The notes: generated by a model not told the origin, from the letters alone. A DNA stretch of 64,000 nt from Lutibacter sp. (GCF_016342705.1 NZ_JAEINV010000001.1:62001-126000), one strand, 5' to 3'. Counted from the stretch's first letter, positions 37,454 through 47,277 are shown. A program made the numbers and translations.

Positions 37454-37472
37454 AAGTGTTTTATTTACACTT
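37454..37472 (+). promoter_or_regulatory. AraR-like operator before araB
   Basis: Perfect half-sites AAGTGT-N7-ACACTT. With its flanks (TTAT before, on the other strand ATAA after) it matches the tkt site at almost every base when read in reverse. It lies just upstream of the -7 box and would overlap the -33 element. Confidence 0.8.
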
Positions 37473-37487
37473 GTAGCCAAAAAACAT

Positions 37488-37495
37488 TATATTTG
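37488..37495 (+). promoter_or_regulatory. Promoter -7 box of araB operon
   Basis: TATATTTG, exact TAnnTTTG, 21 bases before the ATG of araB; a TTG at 37471-37473 is a possible -33 element inside the operator. Confidence 0.6.
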
Positions 37496-37516
37496 TGACA
37501 TTAAAATAGTTTTTAG

Positions 37517-39190
37517 ATGGAAAAATATGCAATAGGAATGGATTTTGGTTCCGATTCAGTGAGAGCTTTATTAGTAAATACAGTTACTGGAGAAGAATTG
37601 GCAACCGCAGTTCATTATTATGCTCGATGGAAAGAAGGTAAATACTGTAAACCTTCAGAAAACCAATTTAGACAACATCCGCTTGATTATATTGAAGGTA
37701 TTGAAAATACCATAAAGTCTGTAGTTACTCAGATAAGTGCAGAGGTTGTAAACAATATTGTTGGAATAGGAATTGATACTACAGGTTCAACTCCAGTTGC
37801 GGTTGATAAAACAGGAACTCCATTAGCACTATTAAATGGCTTTGAAGAAAACCCAAATGCAATGTTTGTATTGTGGAAAGATCATACGGGTATTAAAGAG
37901 GCTGATAAAATTAATGAGCTTTGTAAAAAGTGGGATATAGATTATTCTCAATATGAAGGAGGAATTTATTCATCAGAATGGTTTTGGTCAAAAATATTGC
38001 ACGTTTCACGAACAGATGATGCAGTTTTAAAAAATGCCTATTCTTGGGTTGAACACTGTGATTGGGTGCCATTTTTATTAACAGGAGGAACTGATATTTC
38101 TCAAATGAAACGTAGCAGATGTGCTGCAGGTCATAAAGCCTTGTGGCACGAATCTTTTGGAGGATTACCACCAAATGAATTTTTTGTAGCATTAGACCCA
38201 GTTTTAGATGGGTTAAAAGATCGATTATTTTCAGAAACATATACTTCAGATGTTCCAGCAGGAACTCTGTCTGAGGAATGGGCTAAGAAACTTGGATTGC
38301 CGACATCAGTAGTTGTTGCAGTGGGTGCTTTTGATGCACATATGGGAGCTGTAGGCGTAAATATTGAGCCTTATTTTTTAACAAAAATTATGGGTACTTC
38401 AACCTGCGATATTTTGGTAGCTCCAAAAAATAAAGAAGAACATTTAGTAAAAGGTATTTGTGGACAAGTAGATGGTTCTGTGGTTCCAGATATGTTAGGT
38501 TTAGAGGCGGGACAATCTGCATTTGGTGATATATACGCGTGGTATAATCGTTTATTAGCTTGGCCTTTAAAAGAATTAATTGGAAACTCTTTATTAATTG
38601 ATGAGGTAACAAAAACAAAATTAATAGAAGAAGCTTTAGATAATTTAATACCTAAATTAACTGAGGCAGCTTCAAAAGAACCAATTGGAGCGTCAGGTGA
38701 ATTAGCCTTAGATTGGATGAATGGTAGAAGAACACCAGATGCCAATCAAAATTTAAAGGGTGTAATTTCAGGTATTAATTTAGGAAGTACATCACCTAAA
38801 GTATTTAGAGCCTTAGTTGAAGCTTCTTGTTTTGGAGCAAAGAAAATTGTAGATAGATTTATAAATGAAGGTATTCCAATTAAAGGTGTGATTGCTATTG
38901 GAGGTATTGCTCAAAAATCACCATTCATTATGCAAATGATGGCGGATGTTTTAAATATGCCAATTAAAGTGGTAAAATCTGAACAAGCCTGCGCTTTGGG
39001 GGCGGCAATTTTTGGAGCTGTAGCAGCCAACACTTATAAAGATACTTTTGAAGCGATGAATGCAATGGGTAGTCCGTTTGAAAAAGTGTACGAACCAATT
39101 ATGGAGAATGTTCCGAACTATCAAAAAGTCTATGAAAATTATAGCGATTTTGCTGTAATTATTGAAAAATACATAATGAAAAATAGCTAA
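37517..39190 (+). CDS. araB: Ribulokinase
   Basis: FGGY-family kinase, 557 residues, that phosphorylates L-ribulose to L-ribulose-5-phosphate. The N-terminal phosphate motif is GMDFGSDSVRALLV, the substrate part has GIGIDTTGSTPV, and the second domain shows GTSTCDIL, GLEAGQSAFGDIYAW and the C-terminal adenosine motif GGIAQKSPFIMQMMADVLNMPI. Length matches E. coli-type AraB. It is the first gene of araBDA-mutarotase-symporter, with its own promoter and operator; the araD ATG follows the stop after one base. Confidence 0.95.
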   Translation: MEKYAIGMDFGSDSVRALLVNTVTGEELATAVHYYARWKEGKYCKPSENQFRQHPLDYIEGIENTIKSVVTQISAEVVNNIVGIGIDTTGSTPVAVDKTGTPLALLNGFEENPNAMFVLWKDHTGIKEADKINELCKKWDIDYSQYEGGIYSSEWFWSKILHVSRTDDAVLKNAYSWVEHCDWVPFLLTGGTDISQMKRSRCAAGHKALWHESFGGLPPNEFFVALDPVLDGLKDRLFSETYTSDVPAGTLSEEWAKKLGLPTSVVVAVGAFDAHMGAVGVNIEPYFLTKIMGTSTCDILVAPKNKEEHLVKGICGQVDGSVVPDMLGLEAGQSAFGDIYAWYNRLLAWPLKELIGNSLLIDEVTKTKLIEEALDNLIPKLTEAASKEPIGASGELALDWMNGRRTPDANQNLKGVISGINLGSTSPKVFRALVEASCFGAKKIVDRFINEGIPIKGVIAIGGIAQKSPFIMQMMADVLNMPIKVVKSEQACALGAAIFGAVAANTYKDTFEAMNAMGSPFEKVYEPIMENVPNYQKVYENYSDFAVIIEKYIMKNS

Positions 39191-39191
39191 A

Positions 39192-39890
39192 ATGAGTATG
39201 TATAAATTATTAAAAGAAGAGTGTTACGAAGCCAATATGCAGCTAAATGAATTGGGTTTGGTAATTTACACTTTTGGAAATGTAAGTAGGGTTGATAGGA
39301 AGAATAAAGTTTTTGCAATTAAACCAAGTGGTGTTCCTTATGAAATATTAAAACCTGAAGACATGGTGATTTTGGATTTCGATAATAATATTATTGAAGG
39401 TAAAATGCGACCATCGTCAGACACAAAAACACATGCGTATTTATATAAAAACTGGGATGATATTGGTGGAATTGCGCATACACATGCAATGTTTTCAGTA
39501 GCCTGGGCACAAACGCAATTGGATATTCCAATTTTTGGAACCACACACGCAGATCATTTAACTACTGATATTCCTTGTGCACCACCAATGAGTGATGATT
39601 TAATTGAGGGAAACTATGAACATAATACAGGTATTCAAATTTTAGATTGCTTTAAAAATAAAAACCTTTCTCACAAAGAAGTTGAAATGGTTTTAATTGG
39701 TAACCATGGTCCTTTTACTTGGGGGAAAGATGCAGCAAAGGCAGTTTATAATAGTAAAGTGTTAGAAACCATTGCAAAAATGGCGTATCTAACGTTACAA
39801 ATTAATCCAAACGCACCACGATTAAAAGAAACATTAATAAAAAAACATTACGAACGTAAACACGGAAAAAATTCGTACTACGGTCAATAA
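39192..39890 (+). CDS. araD: L-ribulose-5-phosphate 4-epimerase
   Basis: Class II aldolase fold, 232 residues. It converts L-ribulose-5-phosphate to D-xylulose-5-phosphate in the cytoplasm. Seen are TFGNVSRVDRKNKVFAIKPSGVPYE, the acid-rich SSDTKTHAYLYKNW segment and the zinc histidines in IAHTHAMFSVAWAQ, followed by the conserved FGTTHADHL loop and NHGPFTWGKD. The pattern and length correspond to E. coli AraD. Its product feeds the transketolase encoded at 17558. Confidence 0.95.
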   Translation: MSMYKLLKEECYEANMQLNELGLVIYTFGNVSRVDRKNKVFAIKPSGVPYEILKPEDMVILDFDNNIIEGKMRPSSDTKTHAYLYKNWDDIGGIAHTHAMFSVAWAQTQLDIPIFGTTHADHLTTDIPCAPPMSDDLIEGNYEHNTGIQILDCFKNKNLSHKEVEMVLIGNHGPFTWGKDAAKAVYNSKVLETIAKMAYLTLQINPNAPRLKETLIKKHYERKHGKNSYYGQ

Positions 39891-39912
39891 TTAACATAAA
39901 ACATTTATTCTG

Positions 39913-41421
39913 ATGATTGATATATCTCAAAAAGAAATTTGGTTTGTAACAGGAAGCCAACATTTATATGGTGACGAAACTTTAAGACAAGTTGCAGAAA
40001 ATTCTCAACAAATTGTAAAAGGTTTCAATGCTTCGTCATTAATGCCTGTAAAAATAGTTTACAAACCAACCGTAAAATCACCCGATGAAATTACCGCTGT
40101 ATGTCAAGAAGCCAATGCCGAAAAAAACTGTATTGGTATTATTACTTGGATGCACACCTTTTCACCTGCAAAAATGTGGATCCATGGTTTGCGAATATTA
40201 AATAAACCTTTATGCCATTTACATACACAGTTCAATGCAGAAATTCCTTGGAAATCTATTGATATGGACTTTATGAATTTGAATCAATCAGCACATGGTG
40301 ATCGTGAATTTGGATTTATCATGTCAAGAATGCGTAAAAAACGTAAAGTTGTAGTTGGTCATTGGCAAGAAGAACGTGTTCAAAATAAATTAGGAATTTG
40401 GTCTAGAGTTGTATTAGGATGGGATGAATTACAAAATTTAAAAGTGGCAAGAATTGGCGATAATATGCGCGAAGTTGCAGTAACGGAAGGCGATAAAGTA
40501 GAAGCGCAAATTCGTTTTGGATTTGCTGTAAACGGTTTTGACTCATCAGATGTTGTAAAACATATCGAAATGGTTTCTGATAAAGAATTGAACGATTTAT
40601 TAGCTATTTATGAAGCATCTTATCAATTAACACCATCATTATTAAAAGGTGGAGCCCAAAGAGAATCATTGGTTGATGCTGCTAAAATTGAATTAGGTTT
40701 AAGAGCCTTTTTAGAAGAGGGAGGTTTTGGCGCATTTACAGATACTTTTGAAAATTTAGGAGCATTAAAACAATTACCAGGTATTGCAACACAACGTTTA
40801 ATGGCTGACGGTTATGGTTTTGGTGGTGAAGGCGACTGGAAAACTGCAGCAATGGTTAGAGCTTTAAAAGTTATGAATTATGGACTAGAAGGAGGTACTT
40901 CATTTATGGAAGATTATACTTATCATTTTACACCTCAAAAGTCTTATGTTTTAGGTTCTCATATGTTAGAAATTTGCTCATCAATTGCTGAAGGGAATCC
41001 TACTTGTGAAGTACATCCTTTAGGAATTGGAGGAAAAGAAGATCCTGCACGATTGGTGTTCAATGTGGCCGCTGGAGACGCCATAAATGTATCTTTAGTA
41101 GATATGGGAAACAGATTTAGATTAATAGTAAACGAAGTGGAAGCAGTAAAACCAATGGCTGATTTGCCTAAACTGCCAGTTGCACGTGTTTTATGGGATG
41201 CTAAACCTAATTTAGAAGTGGCCGCGACGGCTTGGATTTTAGCTGGCGGTGCACATCATACAGTTTACAGTCAGGCTGTTACAACTGAATTTATGGAAGA
41301 TTTTGCCGATATAGCAGGTATTGAATTGTTGGTAATTGATGAAAGAACCACTGTGCGTGATTTTAAAGATAAAATTAATGCCAATGAAGCTTATTACCAT
41401 TCGTTCCAGCACGGCTTATAA
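39913..41421 (+). CDS. araA: L-arabinose isomerase
   Basis: 502 residues; turns L-arabinose into L-ribulose, manganese-dependent in the family. Conserved parts seen are [17 protein letters not shown] at the start, [30 protein letters not shown], the central [41 protein letters not shown], and the C-terminal [13 protein letters not shown]. The catalytic glutamates lie in the GEGDWK and FMEDYTYH regions. Length is that of the E. coli enzyme. The gene order araB-araD-araA is usual for Bacteroidetes. Confidence 0.97.
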   Translation: MIDISQKEIWFVTGSQHLYGDETLRQVAENSQQIVKGFNASSLMPVKIVYKPTVKSPDEITAVCQEANAEKNCIGIITWMHTFSPAKMWIHGLRILNKPLCHLHTQFNAEIPWKSIDMDFMNLNQSAHGDREFGFIMSRMRKKRKVVVGHWQEERVQNKLGIWSRVVLGWDELQNLKVARIGDNMREVAVTEGDKVEAQIRFGFAVNGFDSSDVVKHIEMVSDKELNDLLAIYEASYQLTPSLLKGGAQRESLVDAAKIELGLRAFLEEGGFGAFTDTFENLGALKQLPGIATQRLMADGYGFGGEGDWKTAAMVRALKVMNYGLEGGTSFMEDYTYHFTPQKSYVLGSHMLEICSSIAEGNPTCEVHPLGIGGKEDPARLVFNVAAGDAINVSLVDMGNRFRLIVNEVEAVKPMADLPKLPVARVLWDAKPNLEVAATAWILAGGAHHTVYSQAVTTEFMEDFADIAGIELLVIDERTTVRDFKDKINANEAYYHSFQHGL

Positions 41422-41451
41422 AAATTAAATGATCAACCAAATACCAAACTT

Positions 41452-42633
41452 ATGAATATTTTAAAACGAATCTTTACTTTTTTCATGCTAACAAGCATGG
41501 CTTTTATAAGCATTCAATGTAAAGAACAGAAAAAAGATGTGAGTGATGATATGGGGGCTGAAATAATTAAACCAGTTACTATTATGAAAAAAGCATATGG
41601 AATTACTCCTGATAGTATTGCGGTTGATAGCTATACATTGAAAAATGAAAATGGTATGGAGTTAACTGTAATTACTTATGGAGGTATTATAACTTCATTA
41701 AAAGTACCTAATAAAAATCAGGTGCTAGAAGATGTTGTTTTAGGATATGATTCACTTGTTCATTACACCAGGAAGAACCCTTACTTTGGAGCTATTATTG
41801 GACGATATGGTAACAGAATTGCCAAAGGAAAATTTTCTTTAGATAATACTGAATATCAATTAGCTACAAATGATGGTCCGAACAATTTGCACGGTGGTGT
41901 AAAAGGTTTTGATAAAGTGGTGTGGAATGCTACCGAAATTAAGGGTGATAGTACTGCTTCTTTGGTGCTTACATACTTAAGTAAGGATATGGAAGAAGGC
42001 TTTCCAGGAAATTTAGAAACGAAAGTAATTTATACCTTAACAAATAATAATGAGTTGGAAGTAACATATGAAGCTACAACAGATAAAAAAACCATTGTAA
42101 ATTTAACGCAACATTCGTACTTTAATTTATCAGGTGATTTTTCAAAAACTATTTTAGATCACGAAATTACAATTGATGCAGATACATTTATTCCTGTTGA
42201 CAAAACTTTAATTCCAACGGGTGAATTAAAAGACGTTACAAATACACCATTTGATTTTAGAGTAGCTAAAACTGTAGGCCAAGATATTGAAGTGAAAGAT
42301 GACCAGTTGAAAAAAGGATTGGGTTATGATCACTGTTGGGTGTTAAACAAACAAAATGAAGGAATAAGATTGGTTTCAACTGCATATCACAAAGAAAGTG
42401 GAAGATTGCTGGAGATTCTTTCTAATGAACCTGGAATTCAATTATATACAGGAAATTTCTTAGATGGAACATTACCAAGTAAACAAGGTGGAACTTATGG
42501 GTTTAGAACTGGTTTTTGTTTAGAAACACAACATTATCCAGATTCGCCAAATCAAAAGGACTTTCCTTCAGTGGTTTTAAATCCAGGAGAAAAATATGAA
42601 ACAGTAACAACATTTAAATTTTCAGTTAAATAA
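41452..42633 (+). CDS. galM: Aldose 1-epimerase (mutarotase), lipoprotein
   Basis: 393 residues. The signal MNILKRIFTFFMLTSMAFISIQC ends in a lipobox, so the enzyme works in the periplasm, bound to a membrane. The galactose mutarotase-like domain shows YGGIITSLKVPNK, GAIIGRYGNRIAKGKF, GPNNLHGGVKGFDKVVW, the catalytic His in LTQHSYFNLSG and the Glu in FRTGFCLETQHYPDSPN. It interconverts alpha and beta anomers of sugars, here presumably arabinose freed by the glycosidases, to match the following symporter, whose ATG is one base behind. Confidence 0.93.
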   Translation: MNILKRIFTFFMLTSMAFISIQCKEQKKDVSDDMGAEIIKPVTIMKKAYGITPDSIAVDSYTLKNENGMELTVITYGGIITSLKVPNKNQVLEDVVLGYDSLVHYTRKNPYFGAIIGRYGNRIAKGKFSLDNTEYQLATNDGPNNLHGGVKGFDKVVWNATEIKGDSTASLVLTYLSKDMEEGFPGNLETKVIYTLTNNNELEVTYEATTDKKTIVNLTQHSYFNLSGDFSKTILDHEITIDADTFIPVDKTLIPTGELKDVTNTPFDFRVAKTVGQDIEVKDDQLKKGLGYDHCWVLNKQNEGIRLVSTAYHKESGRLLEILSNEPGIQLYTGNFLDGTLPSKQGGTYGFRTGFCLETQHYPDSPNQKDFPSVVLNPGEKYETVTTFKFSVK

Positions 42634-42634
42634 T

Positions 42635-44254
42635 ATGAAAACATTAGACTTATATGATTGGATATCCATAGGAATTTATTTCTTGGTATTAATAGGAATT
42701 GTTATTTGGGTGGTTAGAAAAAAACAAGCAAATACTGAAGATTATTTTTTAGCAGGTAGAAATGTTGGGTGGTTTGTTGTTGGGGCTTCTATTTTTGCTT
42801 CAAATATTGGATCTGAACACGTTGTTGGTTTGGCAGGTGCAGGAGCTGGAAATAAATTACCAATGCTTATTTATGAAATTCAGGCTTGGGTAGTATTGCT
42901 TTTAGGTTGGGTATTCTTGCCCTTTTATGCCAGAAGTGGTGTGTTTACAATGCCAGAATTTTTAGAAAAACGATTTGATGCACGATCTCGATGGATACTT
43001 TCGGTATTTTCAATTATAGCCTATGTTTTAACCAAAATTTCGGTAACAATTTATGCAGGTGGAGTAGTTGTTTCTGCGTTGCTTGGAATCGATTTTTGGA
43101 CAGGAGCAATTGCAACGGTATTATTAACTGGTTTGTATACCGTTTTAGGAGGGATGAGAGCTGTTGTTTATACAGAAACATTACAAGCAATTATTTTAGT
43201 AATTGGAGCAGGAGCATTAACGTTTATAGGTTTGCAACACGTAGGTGGTTGGGAAAGCATGAAACAAACAGTTACTCCAGAATATTTAAATATGTGGCGT
43301 TCAGCTTCAGATCCTGATTTTCCTTGGCCAGCATTATTTATAACAAGTTCAATTGTTGGGGTTTGGTACTGGTGTACAGACCAATATATTGTACAACGAA
43401 CTTTAACTGCTAGAAATATTAAAGAAGGAAGAAGAGGAACTATTTTTGGTGCTTTGTTAAAATTGCTTCCAGTATTTTTATTCTTAATTCCGGGTGTGAT
43501 TGCGGTGACTTTAAAAATGAGAGGTGAATTAGAATATGATAGTCCGGACCAGGCATTTCCTGTATTAATGAGTAATTTATTACCTTCAGGATTAAGAGGT
43601 GTAGTTGCTGCGGGTTTATTGGCTGCATTAATGAGTTCTTTGGCATCTGTTTTTAATTCGGTTTCTACATTATTTACGGTTGATATTTATAAAAAATTGA
43701 AACCTAATGCACCTGAGAAAAAATTGGTAAAAACAGGTCAGATAGCAACAATTATTGTTGTAATTATTGGAATAATTTGGATACCAATTATGGCAAATAT
43801 TTCGGGAGTATTGTATGAGTATTTACAAAAGGTACAATCATATATTGCACCACCAATTACTGCAGTTTTCTTATTAGGTATTTTCCATAAAAGAATCAAT
43901 TCGCAAGGTGCGTTTGTAACTTTAGTTGTTGGTTTTGTTGCTGCTGCGTTTAGAATTGTGTTAGAATTGGTAAAAGGTTCGTTAGATCCAAATGGTTTCT
44001 TGTTTAAACTTGGAGATATGAACTTTTTAACTTTTGGAGCTTGGTTCTTCTTATTCTGTATAGTATTAACAATTGTTGTAAGTTTAGTAACTAAAGCACC
44101 TACAGAAGAAAAAGTTGAGAATTTAACTTTTGGAACTATTTCAGAAGTAGAAAAAGTTAAAAATAAAAGTAGTTACGGCGCAATAGACATTGTAATTTCT
44201 GTTATAGTTGTTGCTATTGTTATTGGAGTTATGATTTTCTTTAACGGGAAATAA
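42635..44254 (+). CDS. Sodium:solute symporter (SSS family), probable arabinose importer
   Basis: 539 residues with about 14 membrane helices. The N-terminus DWISIGIYFLVLIGIVIWVVRKKQANTEDYFLAGRNVGWFVVGASIFASNIGSEHVVGLAGAGA is typical of the SGLT/SSS family, and later ASGLLAALMSS-like AAGLLAALMSSLASVFNSVSTLFTVDIYKK carries the sodium-site region. It is last in the araBDA-mutarotase operon, with a terminator behind, so L-arabinose is the expected cargo. Together with the GPH symporter it gives two import routes, monosaccharide and oligosaccharide. Confidence 0.92.
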   Translation: MKTLDLYDWISIGIYFLVLIGIVIWVVRKKQANTEDYFLAGRNVGWFVVGASIFASNIGSEHVVGLAGAGAGNKLPMLIYEIQAWVVLLLGWVFLPFYARSGVFTMPEFLEKRFDARSRWILSVFSIIAYVLTKISVTIYAGGVVVSALLGIDFWTGAIATVLLTGLYTVLGGMRAVVYTETLQAIILVIGAGALTFIGLQHVGGWESMKQTVTPEYLNMWRSASDPDFPWPALFITSSIVGVWYWCTDQYIVQRTLTARNIKEGRRGTIFGALLKLLPVFLFLIPGVIAVTLKMRGELEYDSPDQAFPVLMSNLLPSGLRGVVAAGLLAALMSSLASVFNSVSTLFTVDIYKKLKPNAPEKKLVKTGQIATIIVVIIGIIWIPIMANISGVLYEYLQKVQSYIAPPITAVFLLGIFHKRINSQGAFVTLVVGFVAAAFRIVLELVKGSLDPNGFLFKLGDMNFLTFGAWFFLFCIVLTIVVSLVTKAPTEEKVENLTFGTISEVEKVKNKSSYGAIDIVISVIVVAIVIGVMIFFNGK

Positions 44255-44276
44255 ATTTCATAAAATTTTAATAAAC

Positions 44277-44306
44277 AAAAAAGGAGGGTATTTACCCTCC
44301 TTTTTT
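44277..44306 (+). terminator. Rho-independent terminator of the ara operon
   Basis: GGAGGGT (44283-44289) pairs with ACCCTCC (44294-44300), A-run before and six T after. A second inverted repeat follows (44301-44314 with 44335-44348, fourteen bases, loop of 20) whose left arm begins in the T-run. Confidence 0.85.
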
Positions 44307-44438
44307 GTGCTAAATATTTTGTATAATCAGCTATTTTAGCACAAAAAAAGCGTTTCTTCTTAAATAAATTATTGTTAATTTTAGTTCTTATTTTAAAAGT
44401 GAAATTATTATAAAAATGTAGTTCCAAGAAGAATTATC

Positions 44439-45269
44439 ATGAAAAATTTAAATTATTTAGACTCTCTTTCCCAACATTTTTCAAATACAGAAAAAATGCC
44501 GGTGTTATTTTTAGGCCACGGCAGTCCAATGAATGCAATTGAGAACAATCAATTTGTTGAAGGTTTTAGAAATAGTGTAAAAAATATTCCAAAACCAACT
44601 TCTATTTTATGTATTTCGGCACATTGGTATACAAATGGAACTAAAGTTACAGCTATGGAAATGCCTAGAACAATTCATGACTTTGGTGGATTTCCAAAAG
44701 AATTGTTTGAGGTGCAATACCCTGCAAAAGGAAATCCTTTGTTAGCAGTTGAAACAAAAGAATTATTAATTCCTGAATTGGTTGAATTAGATGAAAAATG
44801 GGGACTTGATCACGGTGCTTGGTCGGTTATAAAACATTTATATCCTAATGCAGATATTCCAGTAATTCAATTAAGTATTGATTATACAAAATCAGCACAA
44901 TACCATTTTGAATTGGCTCATAAACTTAATTCTTTGCGAAAAAAAGGTGTGTTAATAATTGGAAGCGGAAACATTATTCATAATTTAGGAATGGTTGATT
45001 TTAAAAATTTTGATAAAGATAATTACGGTTTTGAGTGGGCAATCGAAGCAAAAGAAATAGTTAATAATTTAATTGTTAAAGGAGATTATCAATCGTTAAT
45101 AAATTATAATAGGTTAGGAAAAGCACTTCAATTAGCGATTCCAACACCAGACCATTATTTACCGTTAATATATGCGTTAGGATTGCAAGAAAAAGGTGAA
45201 AACATATCTTTATTTAATGACAAATTGGTTGCAGGAAGTTTAAGTATGACTTCATTAAAAATTTCATAA
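44439..45269 (+). CDS. 4,5-DOPA extradiol dioxygenase-like (LigB family)
   Basis: 276 residues of the class III extradiol dioxygenase type, like E. coli YgiD and plant DODA. Metal and catalytic histidines are visible in LGHGSPMNA (near residue 28), ISAHWYTNG (near 60), and WGLDHGAWSVIKHLYP (near 127-136). GSGNIIHNLG is also family-typical. The reaction would be oxygen-dependent ring opening of a catechol. It has no evident link with sugar use, is transcribed alone, and has no operator of the arabinose type. A convergent terminator separates it from the GH97 gene. Confidence 0.88.
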   Translation: MKNLNYLDSLSQHFSNTEKMPVLFLGHGSPMNAIENNQFVEGFRNSVKNIPKPTSILCISAHWYTNGTKVTAMEMPRTIHDFGGFPKELFEVQYPAKGNPLLAVETKELLIPELVELDEKWGLDHGAWSVIKHLYPNADIPVIQLSIDYTKSAQYHFELAHKLNSLRKKGVLIIGSGNIIHNLGMVDFKNFDKDNYGFEWAIEAKEIVNNLIVKGDYQSLINYNRLGKALQLAIPTPDHYLPLIYALGLQEKGENISLFNDKLVAGSLSMTSLKIS

Positions 45270-45270
45270 A

Positions 45271-45317
45271 AAAATACGCTAAATTGCTAATTTAAAAATT
45301 GCAACTTAGCGTATTTT
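45271..45317. terminator. Bidirectional terminator between DODA and GH97
   Basis: AAAATACGCTAA (45271-45282) pairs with the arm TTAGCGTATTTT ending at 45317, and the inner TTGC/GCAA adds to the stem after a one-base mismatch; A-rich and T-rich flanks suit both directions. Confidence 0.8.
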
Positions 45318-45334
45318 ACAGAGCATTTTAATTC

Positions 45335-47254
45335 TTAAAACTTCATTATAAATCCACCGTTAGCTTTCATATTTACAGTTAATTTAGAAGATGGCTCAAT
45401 TGTTTTTTGTACAAACCCATTTTCATCTTCAGCAATAATAAGACCATTTTCTTTTGTGATAAAAGATAAATCTATTGTAATTTCTTTAGCTTCATTTTCT
45501 CCATTGATACCAGCCACAAACCAGTTATTATCTTTTTTTCTGGCTATAATTGCGTATTTTCCAGGATATCCATCAATAAATTTAACAGCATCCCAATTAG
45601 TTGGAATGTCTTTTAAATAATCTATAACATATTGAGGCTGTTTAGCCATTCCTTCTGGAATTTCTGCAATATGCTGAATGCCTGATAAAAATAAAACAGG
45701 TAAAGCCAATTCAAATGCTGGTGTTGTTTTTCTTTTAATATTTGGAATTGTATCTAAAACCATTGGAGTAAAGTCCATTGGGTCAAATGCATTTCGGGCA
45801 AAAGGTAACATAGCACAATGGCTAGGTTGTAAATCGGCAGTTTCTTGTGTAAATGTAATAAACTCTTCACCTTTAATAGATTCCATTGTCATTAGGTGTG
45901 GATATGTACGTTGCCATCCTCTTGGTAATGTTGCTCCATGAAAATTCACCATTAAATTATGAGCAGCGGCATCTTTTAAAATACCATGGTAATAGGCAAT
46001 CATAGATTGTCCGTCACCTCCAAAAAAGTCGATTTTTACTCCCGAAACACCAATTTCATTAAGTATTGTGAATTCTTTTATTCTGTCTTCGTGTGTTAAT
46101 AATTTACTTTTTGGATGGTAAGGAGTAGAATTCCAATCTCCTGACGAATTGTACCAAACATTAATTTTTACGTTTTTACTTGTGGCATAATCGGCTAATT
46201 CTTTCATTTTTTCATAGCCAATTTTAGTATCCCAATCTGCATCTATTAAACAATAAGGCCAATTCATTTCAGCAGCATAATCTATAAATTTTGTTGAGGT
46301 TTCAAAAGTTGTAAAATCATCTTTTAACAAAACCCAACTCCAGGAAGATAATCCACTTTTTATAAAGGAGGTATCCATTTCAATAGCTTTATCTGCTAAA
46401 TCTGTTCCTAATGTACTTTCTGTAATGGTATTTAAATTACCAATAGTAATAATTCTCCAAGGCGTAAACCAAGGTAATTCAGATTCAGGGTTTAATTCAC
46501 CTTCTGGAAATATTTCTTCTTTTTGTGGAAATGTAACTTGTAACGCTTCCATTTCATTATTATATTTTAATCTGGTTCCGCAATAGTTTTGTTGCAAACC
46601 AGCTTCAGTAATTAAAACCCATGAATCATTTGTATTAAATAAAGCAGGATATACCCAGCCTTCACCAATTGGGGAAGGAGTATTTACCGAAATATCCATC
46701 ATATAATTTTCTTCATAGGAAGGATTTGTTTCACTCCATCCAGTTTTTGCTTTAGACATTGGTTGTAACCAAGCTTTAGTGTTTTCATTAAAATTATACG
46801 TTGTTTTTTCTTCAGTAATCTTTTTAATTTCTGTTGAAGTTTCAGGAAAGTAGTATCTAAAAGCAACTCCATCATCTGATAATTGAAAAATAATATCCAA
46901 TAAATTTCCATTCTCATTTTCTAAATGAACAGTGTATTTATTAGCAGTATATTCAATATCTTTTTGTTTTCCTTGAAGCATTGAATAAGAATTGGAAACT
47001 GGCGTAGCTTCTGAAATACTTACTATTTTTAAGTTGTTATAAAAATTTGTATCCTCTCTAATAATTCCTAATTGAGAAGAGTCTAAAACTTTATTGTTGT
47101 TGTAATAAACTTGATAATAAGGAATGTTGTCATCGGTTAAATTGAATTCAACTTTAATTGTTTTAGATGGATTTTCAAATAGCGCGTTATTTCTGTTGAT
47201 TTTGCAAGAAAGTAATATAATACTTGTAGCAAAAAGAATAATATAATTTTTCAT
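45335..47254 (-). CDS. GH97, retaining type (alpha-galactosidase / beta-L-arabinopyranosidase-like)
   Basis: 639 residues. The lipoprotein signal is MKNYIILFATSIILLSC (C17). A beta-sandwich N-terminal domain precedes a barrel with the motif VSGVKIDFFGGDGQ, in which D409 stands where retaining GH97 enzymes have their nucleophile. Inverting SusB-type enzymes have Gly there. Retaining GH97 members cleave alpha-galactosides, and some were shown to be beta-L-arabinopyranosidases. An arabinose-type operator lies five bases before its ATG, so beta-L-arabinopyranose ends of arabinan or arabinogalactan are a good candidate substrate. It is single and reads away from the integration scar. Confidence 0.9.
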   Translation of the reverse strand: MKNYIILFATSIILLSCKINRNNALFENPSKTIKVEFNLTDDNIPYYQVYYNNNKVLDSSQLGIIREDTNFYNNLKIVSISEATPVSNSYSMLQGKQKDIEYTANKYTVHLENENGNLLDIIFQLSDDGVAFRYYFPETSTEIKKITEEKTTYNFNENTKAWLQPMSKAKTGWSETNPSYEENYMMDISVNTPSPIGEGWVYPALFNTNDSWVLITEAGLQQNYCGTRLKYNNEMEALQVTFPQKEEIFPEGELNPESELPWFTPWRIITIGNLNTITESTLGTDLADKAIEMDTSFIKSGLSSWSWVLLKDDFTTFETSTKFIDYAAEMNWPYCLIDADWDTKIGYEKMKELADYATSKNVKINVWYNSSGDWNSTPYHPKSKLLTHEDRIKEFTILNEIGVSGVKIDFFGGDGQSMIAYYHGILKDAAAHNLMVNFHGATLPRGWQRTYPHLMTMESIKGEEFITFTQETADLQPSHCAMLPFARNAFDPMDFTPMVLDTIPNIKRKTTPAFELALPVLFLSGIQHIAEIPEGMAKQPQYVIDYLKDIPTNWDAVKFIDGYPGKYAIIARKKDNNWFVAGINGENEAKEITIDLSFITKENGLIIAEDENGFVQKTIEPSSKLTVNMKANGGFIMKF

Positions 47255-47258
47255 AAGT

Positions 47259-47277
47259 AGTGTTTAAAGGACACTTG
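47259..47277 (-). promoter_or_regulatory. AraR-like operator before GH97
   Basis: TAGTGT-N7-ACACTT, one mismatch in the half-sites, with TGTA after it as at the araB site. It lies directly in front of the GH97 start and links this gene to the arabinose regulon although it is on the other strand. Confidence 0.65.
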
